Assembly: GCA_000149265.1 (NCBI GenBank)
Contig: CH003106.1
Coordinates: forward strand, 1,194,865 to 1,258,864
From: Ciona savignyi
Lineage: Eukaryota; Chordata; Ascidiacea; Phlebobranchia; Cionidae
Direction: 5' to 3'
Length of the DNA stretch: 64,000 nucleotides
Part shown: piece by piece, positions 37,668 through 49,490 of the stretch
How the letters are laid out: every line of letters begins with the position of its first letter
Numbering within the stretch: the stretch's first letter is position 1
Position numbers and translations under genes: made by a program
Notes under the pieces: generated by a model
The model's input: only the letters and a program-made list of their open reading frames with translations
The model's database searches: none
What the model was told of the DNA's origin: nothing

Positions 37668-39429
37668 ATGTCTTTAACAACGGAGGAGGTTATAACATTA
37701 CGTACTACCTGGGCTGAAATAAGCAAACTTGGGAATGCAACTGTCGGTCTTGCCGTGTTGCATAGGTAAGTTGTTTTACATTCTAAATATTACGTAATAA
37801 ACTGGGGTGGTAAATATTTTCTTTAATTTTTAGATTATTCAACGATTGCCCTGAAGTACGACCTTTCTTTGGGTCCATGCTCCCGCCATCTGAACTATCC
37901 GATATGGACAGCTTAAAATCGAACCCAAAAGTTGTCGATCATGCATCAAGGTATATAAACATATATTTCTATATACTAACGGTCTTGAACCGATTAAAAA
38001 TAACCTAACAAACATTCCAGGTCTTTGATTTTATATCATTTTTCAAATGTTGTGCATTCAAAATCACGTAAAATATTTAAAAGAGTTTACATACCTGGAT
38101 AGGATAGGATATTCATATTTATCCCCGTGAATGGGAAAACCAGGGGGGTTATCACACGGGTAATCGTCAGACCACCTCGCACCCATCGCCGGGTTACCGG
38201 AGCTATTGCAGTGTGTTGTATATGATATAGACACGTTATTTCAATTTGGTAGAACCCATTAATCCGCTGGGTTCAGGCAATGTCCGTAAAGTGCCTTGCC
38301 CAAGGACACAACCGACTAGCTAGCGAATAGTTTCGCACCTGCAACCTTTCGATTGAACGGCGACGCACTTAATCAAAATTAATACACAGACATTAATCCC
38401 TTTAATTTACTCTGCACTTAACCGCTAGACCAACCTGACCGACGCTAAATCAAGAGAACATTTTCCACATTACTGTTGTGCAACACGCCTTTTTAAATCC
38501 AACTATATCTTACAGGGTCGCCTTATCAATAAATAACATCATTCAGTTGTTAGAAAATACGGACGAACTTGTTTCTTATTTATCATTCCTCGGCAAAGTG
38601 CATGGAGAACGAAGTATTCCTGCCAAGCATTTTTCGGTAAGTTATAGAAATACGAATCGTTTTTTTTTTTTCGATAAACTGTCTGGTCAGCGGACTTCCA
38701 AGTATTGTTGCAAGGATTTATAGATAACATGTTCTTTATCTATATAAACGCAGCGTGCAACATTGGTTAAAGCATTGAACACGAAGCATAGCTTAGCTGA
38801 GCTGGGTAAAATGTAATATCGCTTTATAAATATCAAGTTATTTATTATAAACCCAACGTGAAGTACAGATTAAAACAGTTTACATGTAGCATAGCTTAGT
38901 TTGGTCGGGTAAAAGTGGGTAAAATGGTAAGAGAAACAGTATACCAAATAAGGCTTTTCTGACAAAGGCTTTGCCTTCGATAGTATACACTCTATACAGT
39001 TTATATATATATATATGAATAATAACATCTAACACATGGTTGTACACGATGATTGACAAGCGTTAGCACGTATAGGAAACAATTAATTAACTTATCTCTC
39101 AAAACACAGGAAAGTAAAACGTAGCCATAAATATTGCGTAGTAATTTCCTATAGGGGTTGTGAGCGTCATACATAAGCTTATTGTTTTGAAGACATTGTT
39201 GTGGTTCGTTAAGGTTTAATTGATTTATATGGTCTGTTATAATATAGGCACCTATATTTTAACACAAAAGTATTACCACTTTTAAAATGGTCTATAAATA
39301 TAGGATATGGGCCCTGTTCTTTTGGCTGTCATTTCCGCTGTTTTGCGCGAGGATTTGGAGGGTGTCGTGATGCAGACTTGGGCCAAGGCGTACGGGGCAA
39401 TTGAAGCTGGAATAACGAAAGAATTGTAA
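37668..39429 (+). CDS. Globin (cytoglobin/neuroglobin-size, 153 residues), 4 exons
   Basis: Exons 37668-37765, 37834-37950, 38516-38636 and 39304-39429 (TAA). Phases close to 462 nt. The helix A Trp (TTWAEI), CD-corner Phe (VRPFF, residues 41-45), distal His (DHASRV, His69) and proximal His (LGKVHGE, His101) are all present, so haem binding is expected. The His-His spacing of 32 equals that of vertebrate cytoglobin (from memory). The first intron is phase 2 after the helix B 'HR' (standard B12.2) and the last is phase 0 at helix G (standard G7.0). The middle intron, inside helix E right after the distal His, is additional. It likely binds oxygen or NO in the cytosol; the subclass is not resolved. 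An AG lies 4 bases before the ATG. AATAAA lies at 39597-39606. Confidence 0.92.
38104..38443 (-). repeat. tRNA-derived SINE with a head duplication, in globin intron 2 (minus)
   Basis: Runs aggatattcatatttatccc, ggggttatcacacggg, gttaccggagctattgc and tgcccaaggacacaacc to the head. The head region is interrupted by about 60 bp holding two acgcacttaa/tgcacttaacc-like copies before ccgctagaccaacctgacc. Confidence 0.85.
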
Positions 39430-39596
39430 ATTTTGTGCCTAGCATTTTTCTTTCAAAAATTTATGTACAATGCGACATTTAGAAGTATTGATTTTATTTG
39501 CTTAAAACATCCTACGTATCTATATAAAATGTATAGTTGGCGTAAAGAATATAATTTTGTTGTACCCACACTTGTATTCAGCTGTTTGTAGTGCGA

Positions 39597-39606
39597 AATA
39601 AATAAA
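39597..39606 (+). promoter_or_regulatory. Polyadenylation signals of the globin gene
   Basis: Overlapping AATAAA hexamers at 39597 and 39601, about 170 bases after the globin stop codon. Confidence 0.65.
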
Positions 39607-39752
39607 TTGAAATCGAAGTGTTTAAACTTTAACTTGAATTAGGCAGCAAAAAATCTTGATGGTAAAAAATCCAGCACCGACCCAGCACTTCATTATCAAC
39701 TCTCTGGTGCCCACCTTTTTTACCGACGATATGTCGTCGGCAAACACATATA

Positions 39753-40283
39753 CAGTGGAACCCCGCTTGGAGGCCACCTCGATAACACGACCACCTCATT
39801 ATTAGGACCACTTTAGTATGGTCCCAAATAATTTACTATGGTAATGCATTACATTCTGTTTCAATAACGCGACCACCCCGGTTTCCAGACCACGACCGCC
39901 ATATTTTGGTCCAAAACTTTAAATTCCGCTTAGGTGACCAAACGTGGTAAATAATTTGCCTGTGTCACCAAAATAATAAGGGTAAATTTATTTTATGATC
40001 AAAACAATAAGAATAAATGAGCGCGTACACACACACCAAGAAAATTGTGGCAAACAGAACTGACTTTTCCAAGATAAATTTCAGTACTAACAGTTGTTTA
40101 AATTTATTCTTCAGTATCTGATAAAAATAATGGAATTTGGTAAAAAAATTAGTAAATAGGCAGACGTTTTGGCTGCATATGACGACAACTTGCTCCAAAG
40201 CAAAATTCACTAACACGACCACACCGCTAACGGGACCACTTGATGACGGTCCCATAGGTGGTCAGGTAAGCGGGGCTCCACTG
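39753..40283. mobile_element. pogo-like (Tc1/mariner superfamily) non-autonomous element
   Basis: Termini cagtggaaccccgctt and aagcggggctccactg are inverted over 16 bp with one mismatch. Both are flanked by TA (39751-39752 and 40284-40285), the expected target duplication. Internal acacgaccacc motifs near both ends extend the inverted repeat. There is no transposase ORF. Confidence 0.8.
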
Positions 40284-41067
40284 TATATTATATAACACAC
40301 ATTTATCGACACCCTGTGCATGGATACCTGTGCTTTTACGAAAAGCGATTTCCAGTATTTTAATGCAGCAGACAAATCGACGTGGAGTTAAGGTGTCGTC
40401 TTGCAGAATGCGTTTAAATATACGGTTATGACAGGTGGAATAATCAAAAGTCCTTTTTTCAACTGGTACAATTGTAAAAACAGTCTCGTATGATGTAATC
40501 TGTTTTTAACATTTTGTTGGTATACATCGTTTAGGGGCGAATTTGTACACATACAATTAGAATATTATTTTCCCCACTCATATAGATATGATGGCAGAAA
40601 CCCCTGTCCGATGTCGAGCCTCCTTGACCTATGTGTGCTACCTTTTGGTTTTACGGTCGCGTCGGCTATCTTTTCTAAAATAGTGATTTTTTTATGATAA
40701 GCGGTGTCGACTGTCATTTTATTGTTTTGCAGTTTTCTTTTCCATATAGCTTGTTTACATTGTGCCTTTCGAACCGCTGATCTTTGATTATATTTGGCGA
40801 CAATTTCGCCCCATAAAGCACCTTAATTGAATGGCCCGTTAAAACTTCACATTTCTTCGTGTGCGCTTTTTCATCACTTCTTCCGGAGTGCCCTTCTTGT
40901 GTTTTCGCCTGTAGCCTACAATACGGTCCAACAAATTTTTCGAGGATTTTTTTGCAAGAACCAAGGCGTCACATTTTCTCGATTAAAAGTTAAAGCCTTT
41001 ACCGTCGATACGAATGTAACTTTTCCCGTGACCGAGGCCGGTAGATCTTAACCTGCTGAACTGACAC
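40284..41067. other. Spacer after the pogo-like element; no gene supported
   Basis: Short open stretches only (for example 40590-40680 and 40827-41051 on the plus strand), with no recognisable domain or splice context. Confidence 0.4.
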
Positions 41068-41349
41068 AGCTTCCGGTTAGTCTGGCGGTTAAGTGCGTCG
41101 CCTTTCAATCAAAAGGTTGCAGATGCAAAACTTGTCGCTATAGCTAGTCGGTTGTGTCCTTGGGCAAGGCACTTTACGGACATTGCCTGAGCCCAGAGAA
41201 ATAATGGGTTCTACCAAATTGAGGGAACGTGTCTATTATATACAATAACACACTGCACCAGCTCCGGTGGGCACGAGTTAATCTGGCGATTGCCCGTGTG
41301 TTAACCCCCTTGGTTTTCCCATTCACGGGGATTAACATAAACATCCTAT
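41068..41349 (+). repeat. tRNA-derived SINE, near full length (plus)
   Basis: Head ccggttagtctggcggttaa, then gcgtcgcctttcaatc, core gtgtccttgggcaaggcac, gggttctaccaaattgaggg, ccttggttttcccattcacg and the end aacataaacatccta. It ends about 250 bp upstream of the FAM210B first exon. Confidence 0.92.
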
Positions 41350-41599
41350 CTTAACAGCTAAAATTTAGGTTGTCACCGTTAAATAACTAATGCAGTATTT
41401 ACGTTTCCCCCCCTGGGTTATAAAATATTAACCAGGCCACAACTGTCATGCATGAACAACGTTAAATACGTTCCAAAAATCAACATTTTGGTTTTTATTT
41501 TGTTTTCCTTACAGCAAAATAGTGTAGTGGTTGTAGTGGTAGTGTATTACTACTTTGCACAAGGTACAGCACTCTGAAATTCCATCAGCGCTTGTTAAA

Positions 41600-44500
41600 A
41601 TGCTTTACCATATGCAGCCAAGCGCCAAAGTTAAGCAACTTGTACTCAAAAACGATATAAAGGCTATAAAAATAATTATACATAGTTGCATATCGCCATT
41701 ATTCCTAGAACATGACGACAAAAGTAAGTGCGAAAGAACCACTTTTGCTGATATACAACCAACCCTTGTCAGTTTCAACAACCTCATTCTAAATACTGGT
41801 AGACAAAACCAGTTGGCATCAGATGGACGAACATTATCATGTGCTTGGAGCTTTTTTGAAAAACCTTGCGCGTTGAATCTCACCCCAAACCCAGTCGGCA
41901 GCTTTAATCGTAAGATGTTTAAATTTATTTTTATAAATTTTATTTTATGCTGTGTCCTAGGTATTTATTTCAATCATAGAATCGATCTTGTTCGCAGCAT
42001 ATAATTCTGTATATCAACAAAGAAAATAACATAAAAAACAACCATCATTTACACGGTGTAAATTTGCTGTATTTCACATATATTGATACAGTAAAATATT
42101 TCAAGAATTAACTCCGGTACAAAAATATGAACACTGGGCATTGGCCATGTACAGTTTATCTAAAATTATTTGTCTAAATGAATTGTTCTTACGGGTCTTT
42201 TGCAGTCAGAATATGTCCGTGAAGAGGCGCTTGTAAACTTGCATGGGCCACAAGCTGTTTTACAATGCCACCAATGCCATTACAGGGACTTTTCCTGCGA
42301 CTGGTTGTAAAAATGCCACTCAGCCTTTACTACAAAATCATCTTAATCATCCATACATTTTGAAGATGTTGATGGCTTTACAACTTTCTCCATCTGAGTT
42401 ACAGCATCTTTAACTTCCAACTTTCTTTTCCTATTCGATGGACGGTCACGTAAACCAACTCTATGCAGCTTAAGTGATGAATTACCTTCTTGAATTACTG
42501 GTGCATTAATCATCTCAAAAGATTCTTTTAACTGTTCTGGATCATCCCCTGTTTCCCAATCCTCATCAGACATCTTCCCTTCTTTATTTGCTTTGAAATC
42601 TCTTGAAAACTTAGCACACGATGGACATATCTTTTGCCCAGGCTTAAAATTCTTTTTTGTTTTTTCTGATAGTTTACTTGCTGCTTCAATAGTCAAAGGT
42701 CTTAAGGATTTTCTTGGAAGTTTTCCAGTATGAAAGCCGAATGGATTACAACAAACTGTTTGCAATTTCGAGTATCTTTCAAAGTATATCTTCTTGTGAT
42801 GTAAACAGATTGAAAGAGTGTCCACATCTTCTAACTCTGTTCTTAATTTCAAGAGCTCCACCTGTTCTTTCCCCAAATCTGTTACAGCTAGAATGCCTAT
42901 CTTGCCATTAGTAAAGTTTGTGTTGTGACAATCATTTTCCTGGTGTAGATTTTTTCCCATACTGCATGGATCCATATCTTATTTTATTGTGCAACATCTG
43001 TTTTAACTGTTTAAGTGTCATCTTATTATATACCGGTAACTGAATAAAATAATGCACTCTGCTGGATAACAAATGTAACTGTGTGATACAATGCAACAAT
43101 TCTTAACAGCCTGCAGTCATCTTTATGTATAAACAATTACTCTGTTGGATAACAATCAGATGAATAAGAACTGTGACATTTCTTAAATTAAGTGAGACAT
43201 CTCATTGAATAAATGAATAAAGAATTACTTTACTGGTCACTGAATAACTGTGCTGGTCACTGAAGAAAAACTTCTGAGTCTTTGACACAATGATTAACAC
43301 AAGATTGCCCCAAAAAGACACAAGCAGTAAAAATTGCTTTTGTTTAACAACCAAGACACAAAATTACCAACTATTCTAAATAAACAACAAGAAGGTTGGG
43401 TGGGTTGGTCATATTGGAGATTTATACAATATAACTTACCGGTACATCAATTTATTTTTTGTAGGTGATATAAACCTGCATTTGTAGGATATATTTTAAA
43501 TGATTGGTTAAGTTCTTAAGTACTTATACTTTTAAATGATTAAATTCTGTCTAAACTGAATTGTACACATTGGTGTTTAACGCTCCTTTTGGTCGATATT
43601 TGTTATAATCCATGAAATAGTGGAAATTTACACCTTGTAAATGATTGTTGTTTGTTTTTATGTTGTTTTCAAAACACATTGATAGATCTTACAGAACAGG
43701 GAGAAGTAGTATTTATTTTTTCAATAAACCATTAAGAGCTTCTAACGACCATTCCTTTTAAAGTAAAGTTATTAACCCATAAATGATGGTCACGCATGGA
43801 CGATTACGAAATTATGATTACCCCCCCCCCACTCTGTGGCCCACATGTAGCCCCATTAATAAAAAAAAAAACTTTCGCAGGAAAGCCAATAGGATATACA
43901 AGTTATGTACAAAGTTTCATAATGCAACCATGAGGAATGAAAAAGTTTAACTCACCCAAAGATATTTGGTTAATATTTTATTGCTGTCATGCTTTGCCGC
44001 ACATGTGAAATTCTTAACGAATAATTAAAAACAAAAGGTTTTACCAGTGAGAACTTGGCTATTTTAACATCATAGTATGGATTTTATATAAAATTTTTGG
44101 ATTGGAAAATGTTCTTATTTTGGCTCATTTTAAATGGAATGACCCAGCTGTTAAAAACTAACTAGATTTAACAGCTTTAAAAGAAAAAAAAAATTTAAAC
44201 TATTAAGTAAGATATCAATTCGTGTTAATTCCATTTTTCAGTGCAGCGGTGGTTGCACCAGGACCAGACTGATAAAAAATCAAAGCAAAATGAACCTGCC
44301 AAAACCAAAGCGGAACAATTAAAATCGTTGGTTGCACAATACGGAGGATTTGCTGCTGCTGTGCATATAATACTATCCCTCGCATCACTAGGCTTTTTCT
44401 ACTTACTTGTTTCAAGGTAACTATGTCCATCATACATAAATGAGAGAAACATAATATGCATTTTTGATTTTTTTCTAATTTGTTGCAGAATTACAAGTTG

Positions 44501-45203
44501 AAAATCTTGTACAGTATATCAGTAAAAATGTTAACTAGGTTAATTAACAATCTTTTATTTTAAAACTAGAATAGGGATGATTTTTTAAGATTGTATGAGG
44601 TTGTTTTTTATTACCCGTAACATAATAAGATCTTATATATTTCAGTGGTATTGATATTGTTGCAATATTTCAAAAGATGGGTATTGAGCTTTCATCCACT
44701 TTAGGAGAAGCCTCCAATTTGCTTATCGCATATACTGTGCATAAGGTAAGGTTTGGTTTTTATGGATTAAGTCATAATGCTGAAATTTATCATGTTTTGG
44801 TAAGTGTAAGAATAGGACATTGCGGGCATTCAATGAATATATTTTGCCCACAGTTGGGTTACATGAGAAATTGAATATATAATGAAGAAAATATAACATG
44901 TGTAAAATATAATGGAGACAATATTTGTCTGCTATGTGCTTTGCCAAGGACACAGCTGTCTAACTAGCAACTGATTTTGATTCCTATAATGTTCAGCTGA
45001 CTATAATAGGAAAAATATATAAATACCCTATAAAAAACAATCTTATGTGAAGTTTACCAAGCTTATATAAAGTGTTTTTTTGGAGTTTTTTATTTTTGTT
45101 CTGTTTTTAGGTGATCATGCCTGTTCGAATCAGCCTAACTGTGGTCACTGTTCCTGTTTTAGTTCGATACTTCAGAAAGCTCGGCTATTTAAAAAAGAAA
45201 TAG
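41600..45203 (+). CDS. FAM210B: FAM210B-like mitochondrial membrane protein (DUF1279), 4 exons
   Basis: Exons 41600-41909, 44242-44416, 44646-44745 and 45111-45203 (TAG); phases close to 678 nt and 225 residues. Exons 2-4 carry the DUF1279 core: 'AEQLKSLVAQYGG', a membrane helix 'VHIILSLASLGFFYLLVS', 'SGIDIVAIFQKMGIE', 'LLIAYTVHK' and the C-terminal 'PVRISLTVVTVPVLVRYFRK'. The SSG-type residues and the VRYFRKLG ending look closer to FAM210B than FAM210A. FAM210 proteins reside in the inner mitochondrial membrane. Exon 1 is inferred: it is a long open, lysine-containing sequence whose donor (gtaaga at 41910) has the phase needed to join exon 2. Its start and identity are less certain than the core. 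A pyrimidine-rich AG acceptor ends at 41514, 85 bases before the ATG. Intron 1 holds a transposon-type ORF on the other strand. Confidence 0.82.
42193..42975 (-). pseudogene. Decayed transposon-type ORF in FAM210B intron 1
   Basis: An intact stretch of 210 codons runs from ATG at 42975 to a stop at 42343. The product is Lys-rich with a Cys/His pattern: 'ICLHHKKIYFERY', 'CCNPFGFHTGK', 'SLRPLTIEAASKL', then 'PGQKICPSCAKF', and an acidic tail. Beyond the stop, two further blocks continue in shifted frames: one with 'AEWHFYNQSQEK' and one with 'NGIGGIVKQLVAHASLQ' ending at a donor-like gtaaga (42192). Together they look like one larger protein broken by a stop and a frameshift. I recall similar CCNPF...PGQK.C..C and EWHF...GIGG.VK patterns from uncharacterised, repeat-associated invertebrate ORFs, but cannot name the family. 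A domesticated exon of an unseen gene is an alternative. Confidence 0.5.
44800..44985 (-). repeat. Degenerate SINE in FAM210B intron 3 (minus)
   Basis: Weak matches to the SINE tail (gcccacagttgggttac) and core (gtgctttgccaaggacacag, then ctaactagcaactg) in the right order and spacing. Confidence 0.5.
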
Positions 45204-46269
45204 ACAAATAAAAAAACAGGATCTAGGTAAACAATTGTGTAGTCTCTGGTAGAACGAAAAGTTTTATAATTCTTTAATTTAAAAAATTATTACTGTTGTG
45301 CGTATTTCCAGTACTCACGGCAAAGTTGCAGTTTATGTCAAACGCACTAGTGTGTTATATTGATGAGAGTAAAGGTATCATTTTATTGTTTTACTGTTAA
45401 ATTTTCATTTGTTTCTTTTTTCATTCCATAATTCCATTTAGCTGATCTTATTTAAATATGAAAATAGTTCTGTTAAATCTGTGTTTATTAACAGTATTTG
45501 TACAAGTTTGATTACTTTAAAAAAACTGAAATTTTGTTATTTTTATTAAAATTTTCGGTATAATATTTTATTGAAGTGTGAACTGTATACTGTATTGGCT
45601 TTAGTAAATGTCACGGTTTATTATAAACGGCACAGTTCGGATCGGCCTAATATATTGACTCCATGTGGTTTGGTATATGATTAGTTTTAATATTCAGGCT
45701 CATTGACAAAGCTATGATCATTTAAATACATAACCAGCCATATAATGGACAAAAATGGATTGAAATCATGCAGATTTACTAATTATATGTGTAATAATTG
45801 ATATAAGTCGCTGCCTTGATGTTATACGTGTACATTGTTAAAATGGCTGGGACAACTCGACAAATGCAACGTAACCCAAATCTTAACCTATAGTTTCATA
45901 ACTTAATGTATAATTATTTGAAAAATTATTTACGATACAGGCTAATGTTGCAACCAAGTTGGTCTGACTGTGTTTATTTACACCCCAAAAATGTACTTAA
46001 TAATTTTCGATTATTTTTTGTTGTTCATAGGCTAGGAAAAATTTAAACTTGATGATGATTTGTAAAATAACCTATGCAGTATATATTTATGCCAATGGGA
46101 TGTCCAGTATATATTTTTGCCTTTTTTCAATTTTTGGTAGCCTGTTATCAAAATCATAAAACGTTCTGTAAATGTCCATTATGATACATCCAAATTATGT
46201 AAATACACAAGCAAACCGTGTATGTGCGATTAAACAACATTTTGGTTTCGCAACCTGGGAAAGATTGAT

Positions 46270-46690
46270 TCGTCCAGCCAAATTACCATGATGGTTTAAT
46301 GAAATGACTTGCAGACGAAACTTTTGAATCGTACCTCGCCAACTGCCTGTCGTGTTCCAGAGCAAGGCACTCATCCTGCATCGCCTTACCCAGAATCATA
46401 ACTGACTGTATTGAAACTAAAAGGATTTAATCACATACAACACACTGTAATAACTCTTGTAGCTGTGCGATAACGCCGCTTTGCGTTTTTTCGTTTACGC
46501 TGTAAAATAATAAATATTCTGAAACCAGCAGCCAGCTATTCCGCTAAGTATGTACTTGACCATGATATGCAAAGAATTGAATGAATTGGTGGTCTAAACA
46601 AAATCAACGTCACCAACCTGTATAACACTCTGCAGTAGTTCCGGTAAACCTACGGGTACGAGATATTGATACGACTACCCTTGTTATACC
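46270..46690 (+). repeat. Two degenerate SINE fragments
   Basis: gcctgtcgtgttccagagcaaggcact, in two parts of the core (46347-46372), then aaaggatttaatcacataca and acactgtaataactc. A second tail fragment (ctgcagtagttccggtaaac) follows near 46630. Confidence 0.5.
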
Positions 46691-46834
46691 GTTATTTGTT
46701 ATACCACACAAAACACTAGTAGCATGTAATTTTACTAGACGTTAAAATATATAGAAAAAAAAATGTTGGGTAATTCTTTACTCTGGCGGGTGAAGCGGAA
46801 GGTGTTTATAGCGGAGGTGCACGACAGATTAGGG

Positions 46835-47100
46835 TGGTGGATTATTTTAGCCGAAGAGTTGCAGATTCAAGCTGGTCGCTAGCAAGTCGGTCGTGTCCTT
46901 GGACAAGGCACTTAGTGGACATTGCCTGAACCCAGCGGATTAATAGGTTTTACCAAATTGAAGGAACGTGTGAATGATACACAACACACTACAATAGCTC
47001 CGGTAACTCGCAGTATTGGCACGAGGGACGATTGTTCGGAATGTGTTAACTTAACCCCTTGGTCTTCCCATTCACGGAGATAAACATGAATATCCTTTCT
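46835..47100 (+). repeat. tRNA-derived SINE, head diverged (plus)
   Basis: Core gtgtccttggacaaggcac, then accaaattgaaggaacgtgt, caatagctccggtaactc, ttggtcttcccattcacgg and the end aacatgaatatcctt. The tRNA-like head is only partly recognisable. Confidence 0.85.
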
Positions 47101-47377
47101 AGGATGAAAACGGAAAGCAGTACACGATAGAACTCACAGCGTCTTGTGGTTATTAGAGCAAATACACAGCCAATTTACATCTGCGATATTTTTAATGGCC
47201 CATATCGAAATTTACTCTAACCCAGAAAACTTTTTTTGAGCTACCGTAAATTTAAAATTACTACATAATTATGTGGCGCTGATTATCCTCCGTACATTTG
47301 TAAAGGTCCTAGAAAATAAATTTCTAATATTGGTGGAGTTTTCTGCGTGTTATGTTTGGTTTATTATTACCTTAGCC

Positions 47378-47671
47378 ATAGAGGTCTTAGTCTTGTGGTT
47401 TACTGCGACGCCTTCGAACGGAAACGTTGTGGGATTGAAACTGGTCGCTAGCTAGCCTACCTGGTTGTGTCCTTGGGCAAGGCACTTAACGGACATTGCT
47501 TGACATCAGCGGATTAACGAATTCTACTTAATTAACGGAACGTGTGTGTCATATACCACATACTGCAATAGCTCCGGTAATCCGACGGTGGGCGCGAGGT
47601 GATCTGATGATTGCTCGTGTGCTAACCCCCTTGGTTTTAACATTCACGGGGATAAACATAAATATCCTATA
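47378..47671 (+). repeat. tRNA-derived SINE, near full length (plus)
   Basis: Head gtcttagtcttgtggttta, core tgtccttgggcaaggcactt, acggaacgtgtgtgtcata, gtaatccgacggtgggcgcg and the end aacataaatatccta. It lies about 280 bp after the preceding copy. Confidence 0.88.
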
Positions 47672-49326
47672 CCGTATGTACGTAGTTTATTTATATGACG
47701 TTTTTCAATGAAACCTAGGAATAATCCATCCCATGCCTGATTTTTTAACTGCCGAGTTTCGATTAAGAACAAATGTCCATTCGCATGCCCGATATTGTAT
47801 GCTGCCTCTGTCTGTATATATGTTGGTGCGTTAACGATTCCACTACACATTAATTAGCATAAGTCAACAATTGACATCACATTACCTGCTCCCTGTTAGC
47901 ACTAAACATTTCCATATATAATGCTCATTGTGATGACACATTCTTACCAACTGCTCCCGCATTTATGTTTAATCATGTGTTTTGTATGGCCAGTTCGCTT
48001 ATGAGGCTAAAAGAAAGCAAATATCAACTATGATTTTGCAATAAAATCATATATATATCAAGTATGATTTTCTGAAGTCAAGTAGTGTAAGTAATAAAGG
48101 AGGTTTTGCAGTAGCATTTACTTATCTAACGTATCGATCCTAGCGGTGTGTTCTGACGTATCAACCCACAGTACCGCGTCGCTGTTTAACGCAGGAATAT
48201 ACACTTATTTCGAAAATATTTTAAACTACAATGCAGTAAAGTTTTTTTTAGCGATTTTAAAATATTTTAAATGTTGGTTACGACCAGTTGACCAGTATAT
48301 ATCTAGCGCGAGTTATCTCCCGGTAGCGTCAGTGCATAAGAATTGCATCAATTTAGCTTCTCGTAATTATATATGGCGTAATTCGGCCTGTTTTAAAAGT
48401 TACACCAAACTTAATTTTAATATACTGCCGTCAAAAAAAATGACTATATAAGAGATATTTTTGTGTGTCACACTTTAGGTAAGCCAGTCAGATAACGGTC
48501 TTTCGCTAATGTTTTACGTTAGATATCTTTGTCCTCAAGCCAATCAATCCTCGATTTTGGATTAGCCTATACCGCGACCTCCTTATTTTACGCAATCAAC
48601 CCATGTAAATAAGTTGTTGTGTTTTAATATTTTAATGCGGGCTGCAGATAATCGGTCTGCAAAAGTCGGAAAAGAGAAATGTTTATATCAGACAGGATTC
48701 AAATCCAAATCTGAACTTAGTTTTAAAAGATAATATTGACACCGAAAGGCACCTTTTAAAAAACTATCATGTATATATAATTCTGGACTATCATTGTAAC
48801 ACCGGTTTAGAAAGGTAGAACGCATGCTGTATAGGAGATCAAATTATTTTATTACGTTAGCTTAAAGTTTCCTCTTATTTAGTCATGTTTCCGTCATAAT
48901 CTAAATGTAATTTCGTACGTTACCCAGTTGTGGATAATCTAATAAACTATGAGGAAATGGATAATATATTTAAATTTTAACAATTATTCTGAAATACTCA
49001 GTTTTTCTTGTATGTGTATTCTAAGTTTCCACAAAATTGCTGGTGCTTAAATGTTAAACATGCGTTATTGCTTTTATTCAAATGATTTTTCAAATTTCAA
49101 AGCTTTCGCACCTTGATTTAGGTCGTCTACAGTTACTTATCTAACTTGCTTATGGATGATTTTATCGACCAAGTCTATCCACATGCATGTTTTGCATTTA
49201 TTCAGGCAAATAAATAGCCTAGAAATTCTTATTTCACCCAGCATGTCTTCGCTGTTGACATTTTGAAACGTGCTTTACCGATGGCGTATTTTGCATATTG
49301 GCTTGCAGTTCGAAGAAGTGATTTAC

Positions 49327-49490
49327 AGTGAAATCTCGTTATTGTGCCACCCCAAGGTAAAAAGTGGCAAAGTAATAATAAGGGCGGTATAGAAATAAGT
49401 GTTGTTTGTGAAACGCCTACTGTATATACTGTACACTCTAAAAGTGGTATAGTAGCGAGAGTATCATAGTAACAAGATTTAATATAGTGG
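49327..49490. mobile_element. Possible short TA-flanked MITE
   Basis: cagtgaaatctcgttattgt at the left, preceded by TA, and an imperfect inverse (catagtaacaagattta) at the right. The interior repeats ggtatag motifs. The termini match poorly, so this is tentative. Confidence 0.35.

Noticed and set aside
41605..41883. 92-codon open frame on the minus strand
   Set aside because: It is the antisense of the inferred FAM210B first exon and shows no family features; the plus strand has the better splice context.
48146..48451. 101-codon plus-strand open frame
   Set aside because: AT-rich composition, no domain, no splice context or neighbour; likely chance.
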